Below are positions 1-8,884 of a DNA stretch of 64,000 nt, in pieces. The position numbers were made by a program, and so were the translations under genes. The stretch comes from Deltaproteobacteria bacterium (GTDB lineage: Bacteria > Myxococcota > XYA12-FULL-58-9 > JABJBS01). A model generated the notes under the pieces. That model was not told the DNA's origin. It searched no databases and saw only the letters and a program-made list of their open reading frames with translations. Where the stretch lies: assembly GCA_018668695.1 (NCBI GenBank), contig JABJBS010000100.1, positions 1 through 64,000 on the forward strand, in the 5' to 3' direction. Each line of letters starts with the position of its first letter. Within the stretch, counting starts at the first letter, position 1.

Positions 1-61
1 AACGTCGCCCATCCTATCAATACGTTTTTAAATGTCATTTCCCTAATTTGGCACATGTGAT

Positions 62-979
62 ATGCATTTTTGCATGGACTGGAAAAGCCTGAATTTCGAT
101 TGGAATCGTGCCCGCGCCTTTCTCGTAACCGCGGAAGAAGGCTCATTTTCGGCGGCGGCAAGAGCTTTGGCCTCGACCCAACCTACTATTGGACGCCAGG
201 TCTCAGCTTTAGAGGAAGAACTCGGGGTCACCTTATTCGAGCGTATCGGTACCGGGCTGAAGTTAACCACAAGTGGTTTAGAGCTCTTGGAGCATGTGCG
301 CGCCATGGGCACCGCCGCAAGTAAAACGTCATTCGCTGCGACCGGACAATCTGAATCCATCGAGGGAAATGTTTGCATCACCGCCAGCGAAGCCGTGGCC
401 CATTACATACTGCCTCCTATTTTGAGCCGCCTACGCCTCGACCATCCTGGGATTACCTTAGAGCTGGTGGTTTCCAACGAAGTTCGAGATCTGCACCACC
501 GAGAAGCCGATATTGCGCTTCGCAATTTCGAACCTACTCAACCAGATTTGATTGCCAAGAAAGTTCGAAACAGCACCGCTCACTTTTACGCGGCTCCCAG
601 CTACATCGAGCGCATGGGTCCACTGAAGTCCAAAGAAGATCTTAGCCGCACCCATCTTTTTGCTTTTGAAAACAGTGCTCGAATGGTGAAGCAATATAAA
701 AGTTTTATCGGGGTCGACGTCGCTCAAGAACAGTTCGTGGTTGAAACCAACAATCACCTCGTCATGTGGGAAATGTGTAAGCAAGGCGTTGGAGTCTGCT
801 TGATGATGGACGACGTGGGCAGCCAAGAATCTAAAGTGGTCAAGGTCTTTCCCGATTTCCCCTCGATTCCAGTTCCTATATGGATGGTGTGTCACCGAGA
901 ACTGCAAACCAGTCGGCGCCTGCGGCTGGTATTTGATTACTTAGCGCAAGCATTGGCTTGTCGGGAACGTGAACAATGA
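62..979 (+). CDS. LysR family transcriptional regulator
   Basis: A DNA-binding regulator of about 305 residues, the usual LysR length. The N-terminal winged helix-turn-helix spans about residues 14-75 and includes the typical run GSFSAAARAL followed by QPTIGRQVSALEEELG. The rest is the periplasmic-binding-like effector domain. No strong ribosome binding site precedes the ATG at 62, and an in-frame ATG at 74 is also possible. An inverted repeat ATGCA-TTTT-TGCAT (62-75) lies over both candidate starts. The stop overlaps the start of the next gene by 4 bp, so the two are probably co-translated. The effector and target genes cannot be read from the sequence. Confidence 0.9.
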   Translation: MHFCMDWKSLNFDWNRARAFLVTAEEGSFSAAARALASTQPTIGRQVSALEEELGVTLFERIGTGLKLTTSGLELLEHVRAMGTAASKTSFAATGQSESIEGNVCITASEAVAHYILPPILSRLRLDHPGITLELVVSNEVRDLHHREADIALRNFEPTQPDLIAKKVRNSTAHFYAAPSYIERMGPLKSKEDLSRTHLFAFENSARMVKQYKSFIGVDVAQEQFVVETNNHLVMWEMCKQGVGVCLMMDDVGSQESKVVKVFPDFPSIPVPIWMVCHRELQTSRRLRLVFDYLAQALACREREQ

Positions 980-1476
980 TGTTAAACCTCTTTTATCTCA
1001 CGCTGATGTTATCGATTCTATTGTGTACCTTGGTGGCAGGCTTGGTGTTTGGCTTTGCGGCAGTGGTCATGCCGGGTATTGCCAAACTTTCAGACCGAGA
1101 ATTTCTTTTGTCCTTCAAACATATGGACGGGATCATCCAAAACAATCAACCGGCATTTATGGTGGTCTGGGTTGGCTCTATCTTTTCAGTCATCGCTACA
1201 CTTATTTTAGGAACGCTGAACCTAAGTGGCGGGCAGCTTTATCTGCTCTTGGTTGCATCGGCTCTGTATTTACTTGCAGTTCAATTGCCTACGGTTCGCT
1301 TTAACATTCCTCTTAACAATGCATTGCAAGCGCTGGATCTTAACGCTTTGGGCGAATCAGAATTAGCGCAGGCACGAGCCGACTTTGAAGCACCCTGGAA
1401 CCGCTGGAATAGGTTAAGAACCTTAAACGCTATTTTCTCTGTATCTGGATTGCTGATTCTGCTGCTTCAACTCTAA
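976..1476 (+). CDS. DUF1772 (anthrone-oxygenase-like) membrane protein
   Basis: A 166-residue integral membrane protein with about four hydrophobic segments (roughly residues 5-35, 58-80, 85-105, 147-165). The C-terminal motif FEAPWNRWNRLRT before the last helix is characteristic of DUF1772 proteins, some of which are annotated as anthrone oxygenase-like. Its start overlaps the LysR stop (ATGATG), so expression is coupled to the regulator. Function is not established for most bacterial members; the regulator may control it or act on an unlinked target. Confidence 0.75.
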   Translation: MMLNLFYLTLMLSILLCTLVAGLVFGFAAVVMPGIAKLSDREFLLSFKHMDGIIQNNQPAFMVVWVGSIFSVIATLILGTLNLSGGQLYLLLVASALYLLAVQLPTVRFNIPLNNALQALDLNALGESELAQARADFEAPWNRWNRLRTLNAIFSVSGLLILLLQL

Positions 1477-1492
1477 TCGTTTTTTGCGGGGC

Positions 1493-2614
1493 TCACTGCT
1501 GAGCAAACGCATCTGCCACCAACTTTGTAAATTGACCGGTAAAGCCCATACCCGCGGTATCGCCGTGTCGAACAATGACTAAGTCAAGCTCGGGAATGGC
1601 CATGATGACTTTCTGATCTTTGCCTATGGCACTGAGCACGGAAAGAGTTCCCATTGCTTCCGTGTCCACTTCTTGCAGCCAGTAAAGAAAGCCATAATCG
1701 GATTTGCTCTCCAAATATGCAGAGGTTGCTTTCTCAAAGTATTCCTCACTCACCAGTCGTTCATTGTTCCAAACGCCTCGGCGCAGATTAAAGAGTCCAA
1801 ACCTGGCCATGTCTCGGGTATTGCTTTCGATGCGCCGGTAGTTGGTCACCTCTTCACTCACCACAATTTTCACCCACTCCGCGCTATCCATCCCCAAAGG
1901 ACCAAAGAGTTTTCTCCATGCGTAATCTTCCAGATTTTCACCGGTCGCTTTTTCGATCATGGTGAACATCATGAGGTACGCCGGTGTGTTGTACTCCCAA
2001 ACCGTGCCGGGCGTATTCTCCAAGGCCAGACCATCGGCAAGTCCATCAAACTGGTCGGTGGTTTCGCTATCAAGATCGGGCGGCGTGGTGCTGAGTCCAG
2101 TGGTCATGGTTAAGAAGTGCTCAAGCGTAATGGCAGCTTTGGGGGTATCCACCCACTGCGGTGCAAAATCTGAAATGGGCTGCTCAAGGCCCTCGAAACT
2201 ACCCTCATCTAAGCCCATGCCTGTCAGGATTGATGTCATGCTCTTGGTGGCAGAGTAAATCGCCATGGTTGTATCTTGGTCCCAGCCCTGCCAGTAACGC
2301 TCTGCAACAATTCGGCCCTTATAGAGAATGACCAATCCGCCGCTGTTGGACGACTCGGCAAACTCAATGGCTTCATTCAATTTATCCAACTGAGCACCGG
2401 CCTCTTCCGGTGTAACCGTCTCCCACGTTTCGGTACTGGGCCAATAGGTTTCCGAACCCGGGTCTGGGGCTGTCTGGTCTTCTGGGTCATCGGGGAGCGC
2501 GGTGTCCGTAACGTCAGGCGTTGGGGTATCAACATCACCGGAAGTTTTGCCACCACTGCAGGCCAGAAGCATAAAGGGCAGCAAAATTAAAACGAACTGT
2601 AAACGTCGCGGCAT
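1493..2614 (-). CDS. Beta-lactamase family serine hydrolase, lipoprotein
   Basis: A class C beta-lactamase/penicillin-binding-protein-like serine hydrolase of 373 residues. The ATG at 2614 is preferred over one at 2653 because an AGGA lies 9 nt upstream and it places the signal peptide at the N-terminus. The lipobox LLAC puts the lipidated Cys at residue 19. A Pro/Asp/Thr-rich linker follows (about 25-60). The SxxK nucleophile motif is SATK (Ser121), and the tyrosine motif is probably EYNTPAY (Tyr208). The C-terminal VRHGDT region may correspond to the KTG-like box. Likely an esterase or D-aminopeptidase-like enzyme anchored in the envelope; the substrate is unknown. It converges on the DUF1772 gene with a 16-bp gap. 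Confidence 0.85.
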   Translation of the reverse strand: MPRRLQFVLILLPFMLLACSGGKTSGDVDTPTPDVTDTALPDDPEDQTAPDPGSETYWPSTETWETVTPEEAGAQLDKLNEAIEFAESSNSGGLVILYKGRIVAERYWQGWDQDTTMAIYSATKSMTSILTGMGLDEGSFEGLEQPISDFAPQWVDTPKAAITLEHFLTMTTGLSTTPPDLDSETTDQFDGLADGLALENTPGTVWEYNTPAYLMMFTMIEKATGENLEDYAWRKLFGPLGMDSAEWVKIVVSEEVTNYRRIESNTRDMARFGLFNLRRGVWNNERLVSEEYFEKATSAYLESKSDYGFLYWLQEVDTEAMGTLSVLSAIGKDQKVIMAIPELDLVIVRHGDTAGMGFTGQFTKLVADAFAQQ

Positions 2615-2791
2615 ACTGATTATCCTGAACAAATGGGGTTTCGTGGAGAACATGGGAAGTATAGGCCTGGAATAACCTCTTAGTAAACAACTCGAAAGAT
2701 CCCCGTTTTATCTTGTGCGCTTACCAAAGAGACTTTAAAGAGTTGCTCGGTGAATCATTCCCACCGCTGCTTTAAGAAATCAGGTGAAACC

Positions 2792-3916
2792 ATGCATATC
2801 GATTCTCATTTTGACTCAGGCAATATCGAAGTCGTCGAAATCCTAGACAACAATGTCGCCAATCTGCGCATTAAAAAAGATGCCGGCGATGAACACATGC
2901 AGTGGTTTCACTTTCGAGTCGATGGCGCCCAAGATGAGGCGTGTAAGCTTCGTATCCTCAATGCCGGTGAAGCCAGTTACCCCAAAGCCTGGGAAGGCTA
3001 CCGGGTTTGCACCAGCACAGACCGGCAAGCTTGGACCCGCGTGGATACCGCATTTGAAGACGGCGTCTTAACCATCGACCATCACCCAGAAGGCCAAATG
3101 CAGTGGTATGCCTACTTTGCGCCTCACAGCCATGAGCAACATCTCGACCTTCTGGCGCAGTGTCAGCTATCAGAGTTCGCTACGGTAGACCGGCTGGGCG
3201 CCACTGTAGATGGCCGCGACCTGCATCGTCTGGTTGTTGGAGATGGCCCTTTGAAATTCTGGGTGATTGCCCGGCAACATCCTGGCGAAAGCATGGCATC
3301 GTGGTGGATGGAAGGATTCTTAGACCGCCTCCTGCATCCCGATGACGCCATTTCAAGACAGATGCGCAGCATGGCAACATTTCACATTGTCCCCCATATG
3401 AATCCCGACGGTGCGATTCGAGGACACTTAAGATGCAACGCTGTCGGTGCCAATCTCAACCGCGAATGGGCCGAGCCCACCCTTGAACGTAGCCCAGAGG
3501 TTTATCACACCCTGGCTGCCATGGACGCATCTGGTGTGGACTTTTGCTTGGATGTTCACGGCGATGAAGAGCTGCCCTACAACTTTCTCAGCGGCTCAGA
3601 TGGCATCCCCGGTTACGAGACCAGCCCCTTGCCGGCGCTCTGCGAAATCTTTGCGGCGGCCTATGAGCAGGCCAATCCCGATTTGCAACGTGAGTTTGGA
3701 TATTCTGTGGCGGCGCCCGGTAAAGCCAACCTCACCATGTGCACCAATGCCGTAGCCCACCGTTTTCAGTGCGCGGCTTACACCCTTGAGATGCCATTTA
3801 AAGACAACGCCAATGCCCCAGATCCCATTTTCGGATGGAGCCCAGAGCGCTCAGCTAGGCTTGGAGCCAGTAGTTTGGATGCGTTGTGCCGATTGGCTGA
3901 GGCTTTAAAGAGCTAA
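2792..3916 (+). CDS. M14 family zinc carboxypeptidase (cytosolic-carboxypeptidase-like)
   Basis: A 374-residue zinc peptidase of the M14 family, resembling the cytosolic carboxypeptidase-like branch with an N-terminal beta-sandwich (about 1-125) before the catalytic domain. Zinc ligands are visible as H163 and E166 in RQHPGES and H256 in LDVHGDEE; the catalytic Glu is E333 in YTLEMPFKD. NPDGAIRGHLRCNAVGANLN (204-223) is the conserved substrate-binding stretch. There is no signal peptide, so it should be cytoplasmic. The start at 2792 is chosen because AGGTGA at 2782-2787 sits at the right distance; an ATG at 2750 lacks this. The substrate is not deducible. Confidence 0.88.
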   Translation: MHIDSHFDSGNIEVVEILDNNVANLRIKKDAGDEHMQWFHFRVDGAQDEACKLRILNAGEASYPKAWEGYRVCTSTDRQAWTRVDTAFEDGVLTIDHHPEGQMQWYAYFAPHSHEQHLDLLAQCQLSEFATVDRLGATVDGRDLHRLVVGDGPLKFWVIARQHPGESMASWWMEGFLDRLLHPDDAISRQMRSMATFHIVPHMNPDGAIRGHLRCNAVGANLNREWAEPTLERSPEVYHTLAAMDASGVDFCLDVHGDEELPYNFLSGSDGIPGYETSPLPALCEIFAAAYEQANPDLQREFGYSVAAPGKANLTMCTNAVAHRFQCAAYTLEMPFKDNANAPDPIFGWSPERSARLGASSLDALCRLAEALKS

Positions 3917-3940
3917 GACTGCCAAGTGTAGAAAAGAGTT

Positions 3941-4372
3941 CTACGTCACCACCGCCCACACCGTGCTACCAAATAGATAAAAGACAATCAGGTAGGAAGG
4001 TATTGTGGCCAAGACAATCTTCTTGCCCACCTTGTTATCCAGCTTAGCTCCAAGCAGCATCGGATAAAGCGCGCGAAACACCACATAGGCCGCGCCGAGT
4101 ACCGTTGCGACGGAAACTGAAACCGCAGCAGCGTGAAGCCAAAGCGCAAAGAGAAAAGGCACCATTTGCTCTTGGGTGTTTATCACTGCCCGGTCCATGG
4201 CCAACATGTGCGGGTCCTTACCAAAGTAGCGGTCAAACGTTTCGTTGCGGCCCGCATATTCTGCCCGAAGTCGATACTTGGTTTGTATCTGGCGAAAGAG
4301 TAAAGCGTACCAAAGTATGAAGTACGCTACAGTCACAAGAATAGGCCCGGTAAAATCAGCTAAGTTAGACAT
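3941..4372 (-). CDS. MAPEG-like membrane protein
   Basis: A 143-residue membrane protein with four hydrophobic segments (about residues 5-25, 65-88, 92-110, 120-143). Its size, topology and the central stretch RAVINTQEQMVPF, with a conserved Asn/Glu in the second helix region, resemble the MAPEG family (glutathione- and eicosanoid-metabolising membrane proteins). A GTG at 4378 in the same frame is an alternative start. It is convergent with the carboxypeptidase gene. Family assignment is from overall pattern, and catalytic activity is unproven. Confidence 0.65.
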   Translation of the reverse strand: MSNLADFTGPILVTVAYFILWYALLFRQIQTKYRLRAEYAGRNETFDRYFGKDPHMLAMDRAVINTQEQMVPFLFALWLHAAAVSVSVATVLGAAYVVFRALYPMLLGAKLDNKVGKKIVLATIPSYLIVFYLFGSTVWAVVT

Positions 4373-4529
4373 AAGCACATCTAATCATACAAGTGGCCCC
4401 AAGGCTCCATTCCTCTCGCGCACAAAGTCTCAACGCTATGCCATGGATTTCGGCTGTGATACGCATGACCCATTGGGACTGATATTGAAATAAAATCCAA
4501 TCCCGAGACAATTCCACAAGGTTAGAATC

Positions 4530-5003
4530 ATGACTAAAATCAAAAGTTCCAAAGGGTCGGCGCAAGACCGAATGATGGCTGAGGTTGTCGATGGAGCCAG
4601 CGATGCAGACTCCTTGGATTTCTCAGCAAAGGCCATTCTAGCCCGTGGCTGCGATCCGCAAATGGCACTGCGTGCAGCCAAGGTTATGCCGCCCCTACTT
4701 GGCGATGTTGAATTTGTCTCCTGCACCAACGATGACGACTTTGTGGAGAAGCTCCAAGAAAGAGCCTGGTCTGTGGTTTTCTTTGCCCCAGGTGCCTGCC
4801 GTTACAACGCGGCGAAAATGCCAATTCCTGGCGGCCGTGCACACACTATGGGTTGGGGTTTGGAAGAGTATCGAGCCTTGGTTCGAGAATACCAAGGCGA
4901 CCAGATTTGCATTGTAGAGACCACGGATGAACGAGAGATCATCCCACGACTGAAGCAAGCGCTGATTCAATCCGGGGACAAAGCTGATTCAGATAAAGAC
5001 TGA
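4530..5003 (+). CDS. Conserved-looking hypothetical protein
   Basis: A 157-residue soluble protein not recognised as a known family. AAGGTTAGAATC precedes the ATG, a fair ribosome binding site. It is mixed alpha/beta in appearance, with a beta-rich core (WSVVFFAPGACRYNAAKMP) and a Gly/His stretch (PGGRAHTMGWGLEEYR), and a charged tail. There is no signal peptide or membrane segment. It is the last gene before the GC-rich copper island. Codon use matches the chromosomal genes, not the island. Confidence 0.6.
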   Translation: MTKIKSSKGSAQDRMMAEVVDGASDADSLDFSAKAILARGCDPQMALRAAKVMPPLLGDVEFVSCTNDDDFVEKLQERAWSVVFFAPGACRYNAAKMPIPGGRAHTMGWGLEEYRALVREYQGDQICIVETTDEREIIPRLKQALIQSGDKADSDKD

Positions 5004-5029
5004 AGGGAAATCCGCTCTTAAGGACTGAG

Positions 5030-5051
5030 GGTGGACTTACACGTTGAACCG
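5030..5051 (+). repeat. Left imperfect direct repeat of the ychF 3' end
   Basis: This stretch matches 13611-13631 with one gap and two mismatches, including the identical 11-mer ACGTTGAACCG. Read on the minus strand it ends with Arg-Phe-Asn-Val-stop, the same C-terminus as YchF. It lies at the left edge of the GC-rich block, in direct orientation with the ychF copy 8580 bp away. It looks like an attachment-site duplication or the displaced end of ychF. No integrase is present to confirm the mechanism. Confidence 0.5.
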
Positions 5052-5168
5052 TAATGTGACGCGTTTCGTAAGCGCCTGCAATCACGCCACTTGCTGAACC
5101 CTGTGCCCGCAGGTGTCCCCGTTTTTCTCGGATGTTTAGCGGTATCAGTGTTCAGAAAGCAGTGACAG

Positions 5169-5717
5169 CTACGGGCTCCACTCGCTGGAAGATCCACAAC
5201 GAAGCATCCTGCCTCCCATGTACGGATTCTCCAGCCTCTCGCCGGTTTGCACCCACTTCTGATAGCCCTGGGCCATCGGGCACTGGAAGACGTATCGCCC
5301 GCGGGCGAGTGTGCTTTGTTCGGAGAGCAATGAGACGACGGCTCGGCTCAGGTCCCCGAAGGTTCGGCGCTGGTCATCTGCGCTACCACCGACCTTGAGC
5401 CTCGCCGCCGCCGTGACCATCTCGTCAAGACGACTCGCGATGCTCGAAGGCGCCCCTGCCTTCGCCGCGCTCGCGCTGCGTTCGAGGCGGGTCGCGATGG
5501 CTGCGACCTCGCCCAGACGGTCCCCAGCAAGGGCGGCTCTGAGCGCCTCATAGTCGCCGAGCGCCGTGTCAACCCGGGCGGAAACTTCCGCGCTCAGATC
5601 CGCCGTGGCGATGGCCGTTGAAGTGGGCTGCGCCTCAGTCGGCGCTTCTTTGCACCCGATGGCAGGCGCCCCCGCTGCGGTGACCAAGAACAGGATCAAA
5701 AAAGTCTTCTTCATCAT
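5169..5717 (-). CDS. DUF3347 lipoprotein of copper efflux operon
   Basis: A 182-residue exported protein. A signal peptide ends at AIGC, so Cys22 is the likely lipidation site. The rest is a helical DUF3347-type domain whose C-terminus carries a Cys/Met cluster: QCPMA (C146, M148) and NPYMGGRMLRCG (M167, M171, C174). This module is known mainly from CusB-type adaptors, and a second copy lies in the adaptor encoded at 8868-10625. It is the last gene of the operon, with its start overlapping the cusA stop by 4 bp. Likely a periplasmic metal-binding accessory or chaperone for Cu(I)/Ag(I), by inference from motif and context. Confidence 0.8.
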   Translation of the reverse strand: MMKKTFLILFLVTAAGAPAIGCKEAPTEAQPTSTAIATADLSAEVSARVDTALGDYEALRAALAGDRLGEVAAIATRLERSASAAKAGAPSSIASRLDEMVTAAARLKVGGSADDQRRTFGDLSRAVVSLLSEQSTLARGRYVFQCPMAQGYQKWVQTGERLENPYMGGRMLRCGSSSEWSP

Positions 5718-8700
5718 TGGATCTCTCCTTCCCCTATGCGGGGCGTTGTGTGGTCGAGCTTGCGGCTCTTCCAGATGGCGAAAATCGCCGGGTAAACAGT
5801 GAGTTCAAGAAAGAATGAGCTCACCAGCCCCCCCACCATGGGGGCGGCAATGCGCTGCATCACGTCGGCGCCCGCCCCCGTACTCCACAAGAGCGGGGTC
5901 AGGCCGATCATGGTGGTCATCACCGTCATCAGCTTGGGACGAACACGACCCGCCGCGCCCTCCACGATGGCGTCCGTCAGGTCCGCCATGGAGTTCAGGC
6001 GACCCTGCTCACGTGCACGGTCTTCCGCCAGGCGCAGATAAAGCAGCATGATCACCCCTGTCTCGGCGTCGAGGCCAGCCAGGGCGATGATGCCCACCCA
6101 TACCGCGACGCTCAGATGAAAGCCGAGCCAATAGAGCAGCCAGAAAGCCCCAATCAGCGAGAACGGCACCGCCAAAAGCACAATGGCGGTCTCCGTCACC
6201 GACCGGGTGTTCAAGTAGAGCAAGAGAAACACCAGCAGCAGCGTGAGCGGCAACACCACCCGGAGCCGTTCTTCCGCTCGCTCCAGATAGCGAAATTGGC
6301 CCGTCCACTGGATCCGCACGCCGGTAGGCAGCCCAACCTCGGCGGCGACGGCTGCGCGCGCCCTGGCCACATAGTCACTGATGGCCTGGCTGCCGGGATC
6401 CACGAAGACAAAGCCCGTAAGCTGTCCGTCTTCACTGCGGATCATGGGCGGACCGTTCACGAAGCGGACAGAAGCGACCTCGGTCAGCGGCACTGGAACG
6501 CCAGCGGGCGTGTCCACGAGGATGCGGTCGAACTGACTCGGGTCGTCGCGAAACTCACGCGCGTAGCGGACGTTGACGGAGAAGCGCCGGCGCCCCTCCA
6601 CCGTCTCGGTGACGTCCGAGCCGCCAATCGCCGTCTGCACCGCGGCTTGTATGTGATCAACCCGAAGCCCGTACCGAGCCGCCTCCTCGCGTTTGATTTC
6701 GAAGTCGATGTAGAAGCCGCCGGTGGCGCGCTCTGCGAACACGCTACGCGTCCCGGGAACATTCGTCAGCACGCGCTCGATGGCCACCGCCGCGCGCTCG
6801 ATAGTGGCCAGATCATCGCCAAAGACTTGAACAGCGAGCGGGCTGCGGATCCCCGTGGCCAGCATCTCCGTGCGCGTCTGGATGGGCATCCACCAGATGT
6901 TGGGCATCCCGGGGTATTGCAACTTGCCATCCAGCTCGGCGACCAGATCGTCCCAAGTCAGCCCTTCACGCCACTGATCGCGAGGCTTGAGCACAATCGT
7001 CGTCTCGGCCATGCCCAAGGGGGCCGGATCCGTGGCGGTGTCGGCTCTGCCCATCTTCCCGAGCACACTTACCACCTCCGGGATCTCCATCAGCTGGCGG
7101 TCCATGGCCTGCACCACGTTGCCCGCCTCGGTCATCGACATGCCTGGCGGCGCGGACGGCATGTAGAGGATGCTCCCTTCGTTCAAGGGCGGCATGAACT
7201 CCGACTGCAGGCGCAGCGCGGCGGGCACGGTCAGCATCATGGCGATGACGGTGGCGGCCACCACCCCCCAGCGGTGGCGGACCACAAAACGGACCACCGG
7301 TACATAAAGCCACTTCAGGAGTCGGCTCAAGGGGTGGGCGTCCTCGCGTCGGACCCGGCCGCGGATCAAGATCGCCGCCAGGGCCGGCGTGAGCGTCACC
7401 GCCAAGACCGCTGCGAAGCCCATGGAGTAGGTCTTGGTGTAGGCCAAGGGCTTAAAAAGCCGGCCTTCGGTGGCCTGCAGCGTAAACACCGGCAGGAACG
7501 ACACCGTGATGACCAGCAAGGAAAAGAAGATCGACGGACCCACCTCCTGCATGGCGCGGATCACCACCGACAGCCTGTCCGGATCGTCCTCGTGCTCCTC
7601 CAGGCGCTTGTGGATGTTCTCCACGAGGATGATCGAGGCGTCGACCATGGCGCCGATGGCCACCGCGATGCCGCCCAGGGACATGATGTTCGCCGTCAGC
7701 CCTTGCTGGAGCATGGGGATAAAGGCCAAGAGCACCGCCACCGGCAAGGTGAGGATGGGCACCAGCGCGCTGCGCACGCTGAGCAAAAAGAGGAAGATGA
7801 TCAGGCTGACCACCACCATCTCTTCGACCAGGGTGTGGGTCAGCGTGTCGATGGACGCCTCGATCAGCTCCGAGCGGTCGTAGGCCACCTCGGCGCGCAC
7901 CCCCTGGGGCAAACCCGCACGGACCGCCTCCAGGCGCTCCTTGACCCGCTCAATGACCGTGAGCGCGTTCTCTCCCTGCCGCATCACGACGATGCCACCC
8001 ACCGTCTCCCCCTCGCCGTTCCACTCGGCGAGCCCACGGCGTGGCCCCGAGCCCAGGGAAACCTCCGCCACGTCGCGCACCAGCAAGGGCGTACCGCTCG
8101 CGGAAACCCAAAGCGGGATGGTCTCGATGTCCGTGATACTGCCCAGGTAGCCGCGGCCGCGGATCATGTGTTCGTGTCCGGCGATCTCCAGGGTGCGGCC
8201 ACCGCTATCCCGATTGGACTGCTGGATGGCCGACTGCACCTGTGCCAGCGTCACCCCATGCGCCATCATGCGGTTCGGGTCGAGCTGCACCTGGTACTGC
8301 TTGTCGTAGCCGCCGACGGCCGCAACCTCGGCGACTCCGGGCACGCTCTCGAGCGCGTAGCGAATGTTCCAATCTTGTAGAGCTCGCAGATCGGCCAGAT
8401 CGTGGTGGCCGGTCTCGTCGACCAGCACGTACATAAACACCCAACCCACGCCGGTGGCGTCCGGACCGAGGGTTGGCCGGGCATCAGCAGGCAGGTCGTT
8501 TTGAACCGTGCTCAGGTACTCGAGGACGCGGCTGCGGGCCCAGTACAGGTCGGTGCCGTCCTCGAAGATGACGTTGACAAAGGACAGACCGAAGAAGGAC
8601 TGCCCCCGCACATAAGAGACACCGGGCGCGCTCATCAAGGCCGACGAGACCGGGTAGGTGACCTGGTCCTCCACAAGGTCTGGGCTGCGGCCCGGCCAAT

Positions 8701-8884
8701 CCGTGAGGACGATGACTTGGGTGTCCGAGAGGTCGGGGATGGCGTCCAGTGGTGCTGCGCGTAGGGACATGAACCCCCACAGGCCCATGGCCGCCACAAT
8801 GAGCACAGTGAGCAGCGGGTTGCGGGCGCTGACCTCGATAAGCCGAGCGATCAGCCCGGGGCGCGCCTTACTGGGCTTCATCAT
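5714..8884 (-). CDS. cusA: CusA-type Cu(I)/Ag(I) efflux RND transporter
   Basis: An inner-membrane RND pump of 1056 residues, full length for the heavy-metal efflux branch. The N-terminal helix (about 15-40) is followed by the periplasmic porter domain with PLDAIPDLSDTQVIV. The proton-relay Asp is D415 in GAMVDASIILVENIHK. Three methionines expected for Cus-type metal transfer are at M575, M625 and M674, with spacing identical to the E. coli CusA triad (573, 623, 672). The surrounding DTATDPAPLGM and RTEMLATGI are also Cus-like. This points to monovalent copper/silver and away from Czc-type divalent export. It overlaps the adaptor gene by 17 bp and the DUF3347 gene by 4 bp. Confidence 0.95.
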   Translation of the reverse strand: MMKPSKARPGLIARLIEVSARNPLLTVLIVAAMGLWGFMSLRAAPLDAIPDLSDTQVIVLTDWPGRSPDLVEDQVTYPVSSALMSAPGVSYVRGQSFFGLSFVNVIFEDGTDLYWARSRVLEYLSTVQNDLPADARPTLGPDATGVGWVFMYVLVDETGHHDLADLRALQDWNIRYALESVPGVAEVAAVGGYDKQYQVQLDPNRMMAHGVTLAQVQSAIQQSNRDSGGRTLEIAGHEHMIRGRGYLGSITDIETIPLWVSASGTPLLVRDVAEVSLGSGPRRGLAEWNGEGETVGGIVVMRQGENALTVIERVKERLEAVRAGLPQGVRAEVAYDRSELIEASIDTLTHTLVEEMVVVSLIIFLFLLSVRSALVPILTLPVAVLLAFIPMLQQGLTANIMSLGGIAVAIGAMVDASIILVENIHKRLEEHEDDPDRLSVVIRAMQEVGPSIFFSLLVITVSFLPVFTLQATEGRLFKPLAYTKTYSMGFAAVLAVTLTPALAAILIRGRVRREDAHPLSRLLKWLYVPVVRFVVRHRWGVVAATVIAMMLTVPAALRLQSEFMPPLNEGSILYMPSAPPGMSMTEAGNVVQAMDRQLMEIPEVVSVLGKMGRADTATDPAPLGMAETTIVLKPRDQWREGLTWDDLVAELDGKLQYPGMPNIWWMPIQTRTEMLATGIRSPLAVQVFGDDLATIERAAVAIERVLTNVPGTRSVFAERATGGFYIDFEIKREEAARYGLRVDHIQAAVQTAIGGSDVTETVEGRRRFSVNVRYAREFRDDPSQFDRILVDTPAGVPVPLTEVASVRFVNGPPMIRSEDGQLTGFVFVDPGSQAISDYVARARAAVAAEVGLPTGVRIQWTGQFRYLERAEERLRVVLPLTLLLVFLLLYLNTRSVTETAIVLLAVPFSLIGAFWLLYWLGFHLSVAVWVGIIALAGLDAETGVIMLLYLRLAEDRAREQGRLNSMADLTDAIVEGAAGRVRPKLMTVMTTMIGLTPLLWSTGAGADVMQRIAAPMVGGLVSSFFLELTVYPAIFAIWKSRKLDHTTPRIGEGEIQ

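Noticed and set aside
458-907. Minus-strand frame of 149 codons in the first LysR gene
   Set aside because: Opposite a complete LysR gene with clear helix-turn-helix; no independent support.
6116-8380. Long plus-strand open frame of about 750 codons
   Set aside because: It is the exact antisense of cusA in GC-rich sequence; its translation is rich in His, Arg and Gln with no domain, as expected for a shadow frame.
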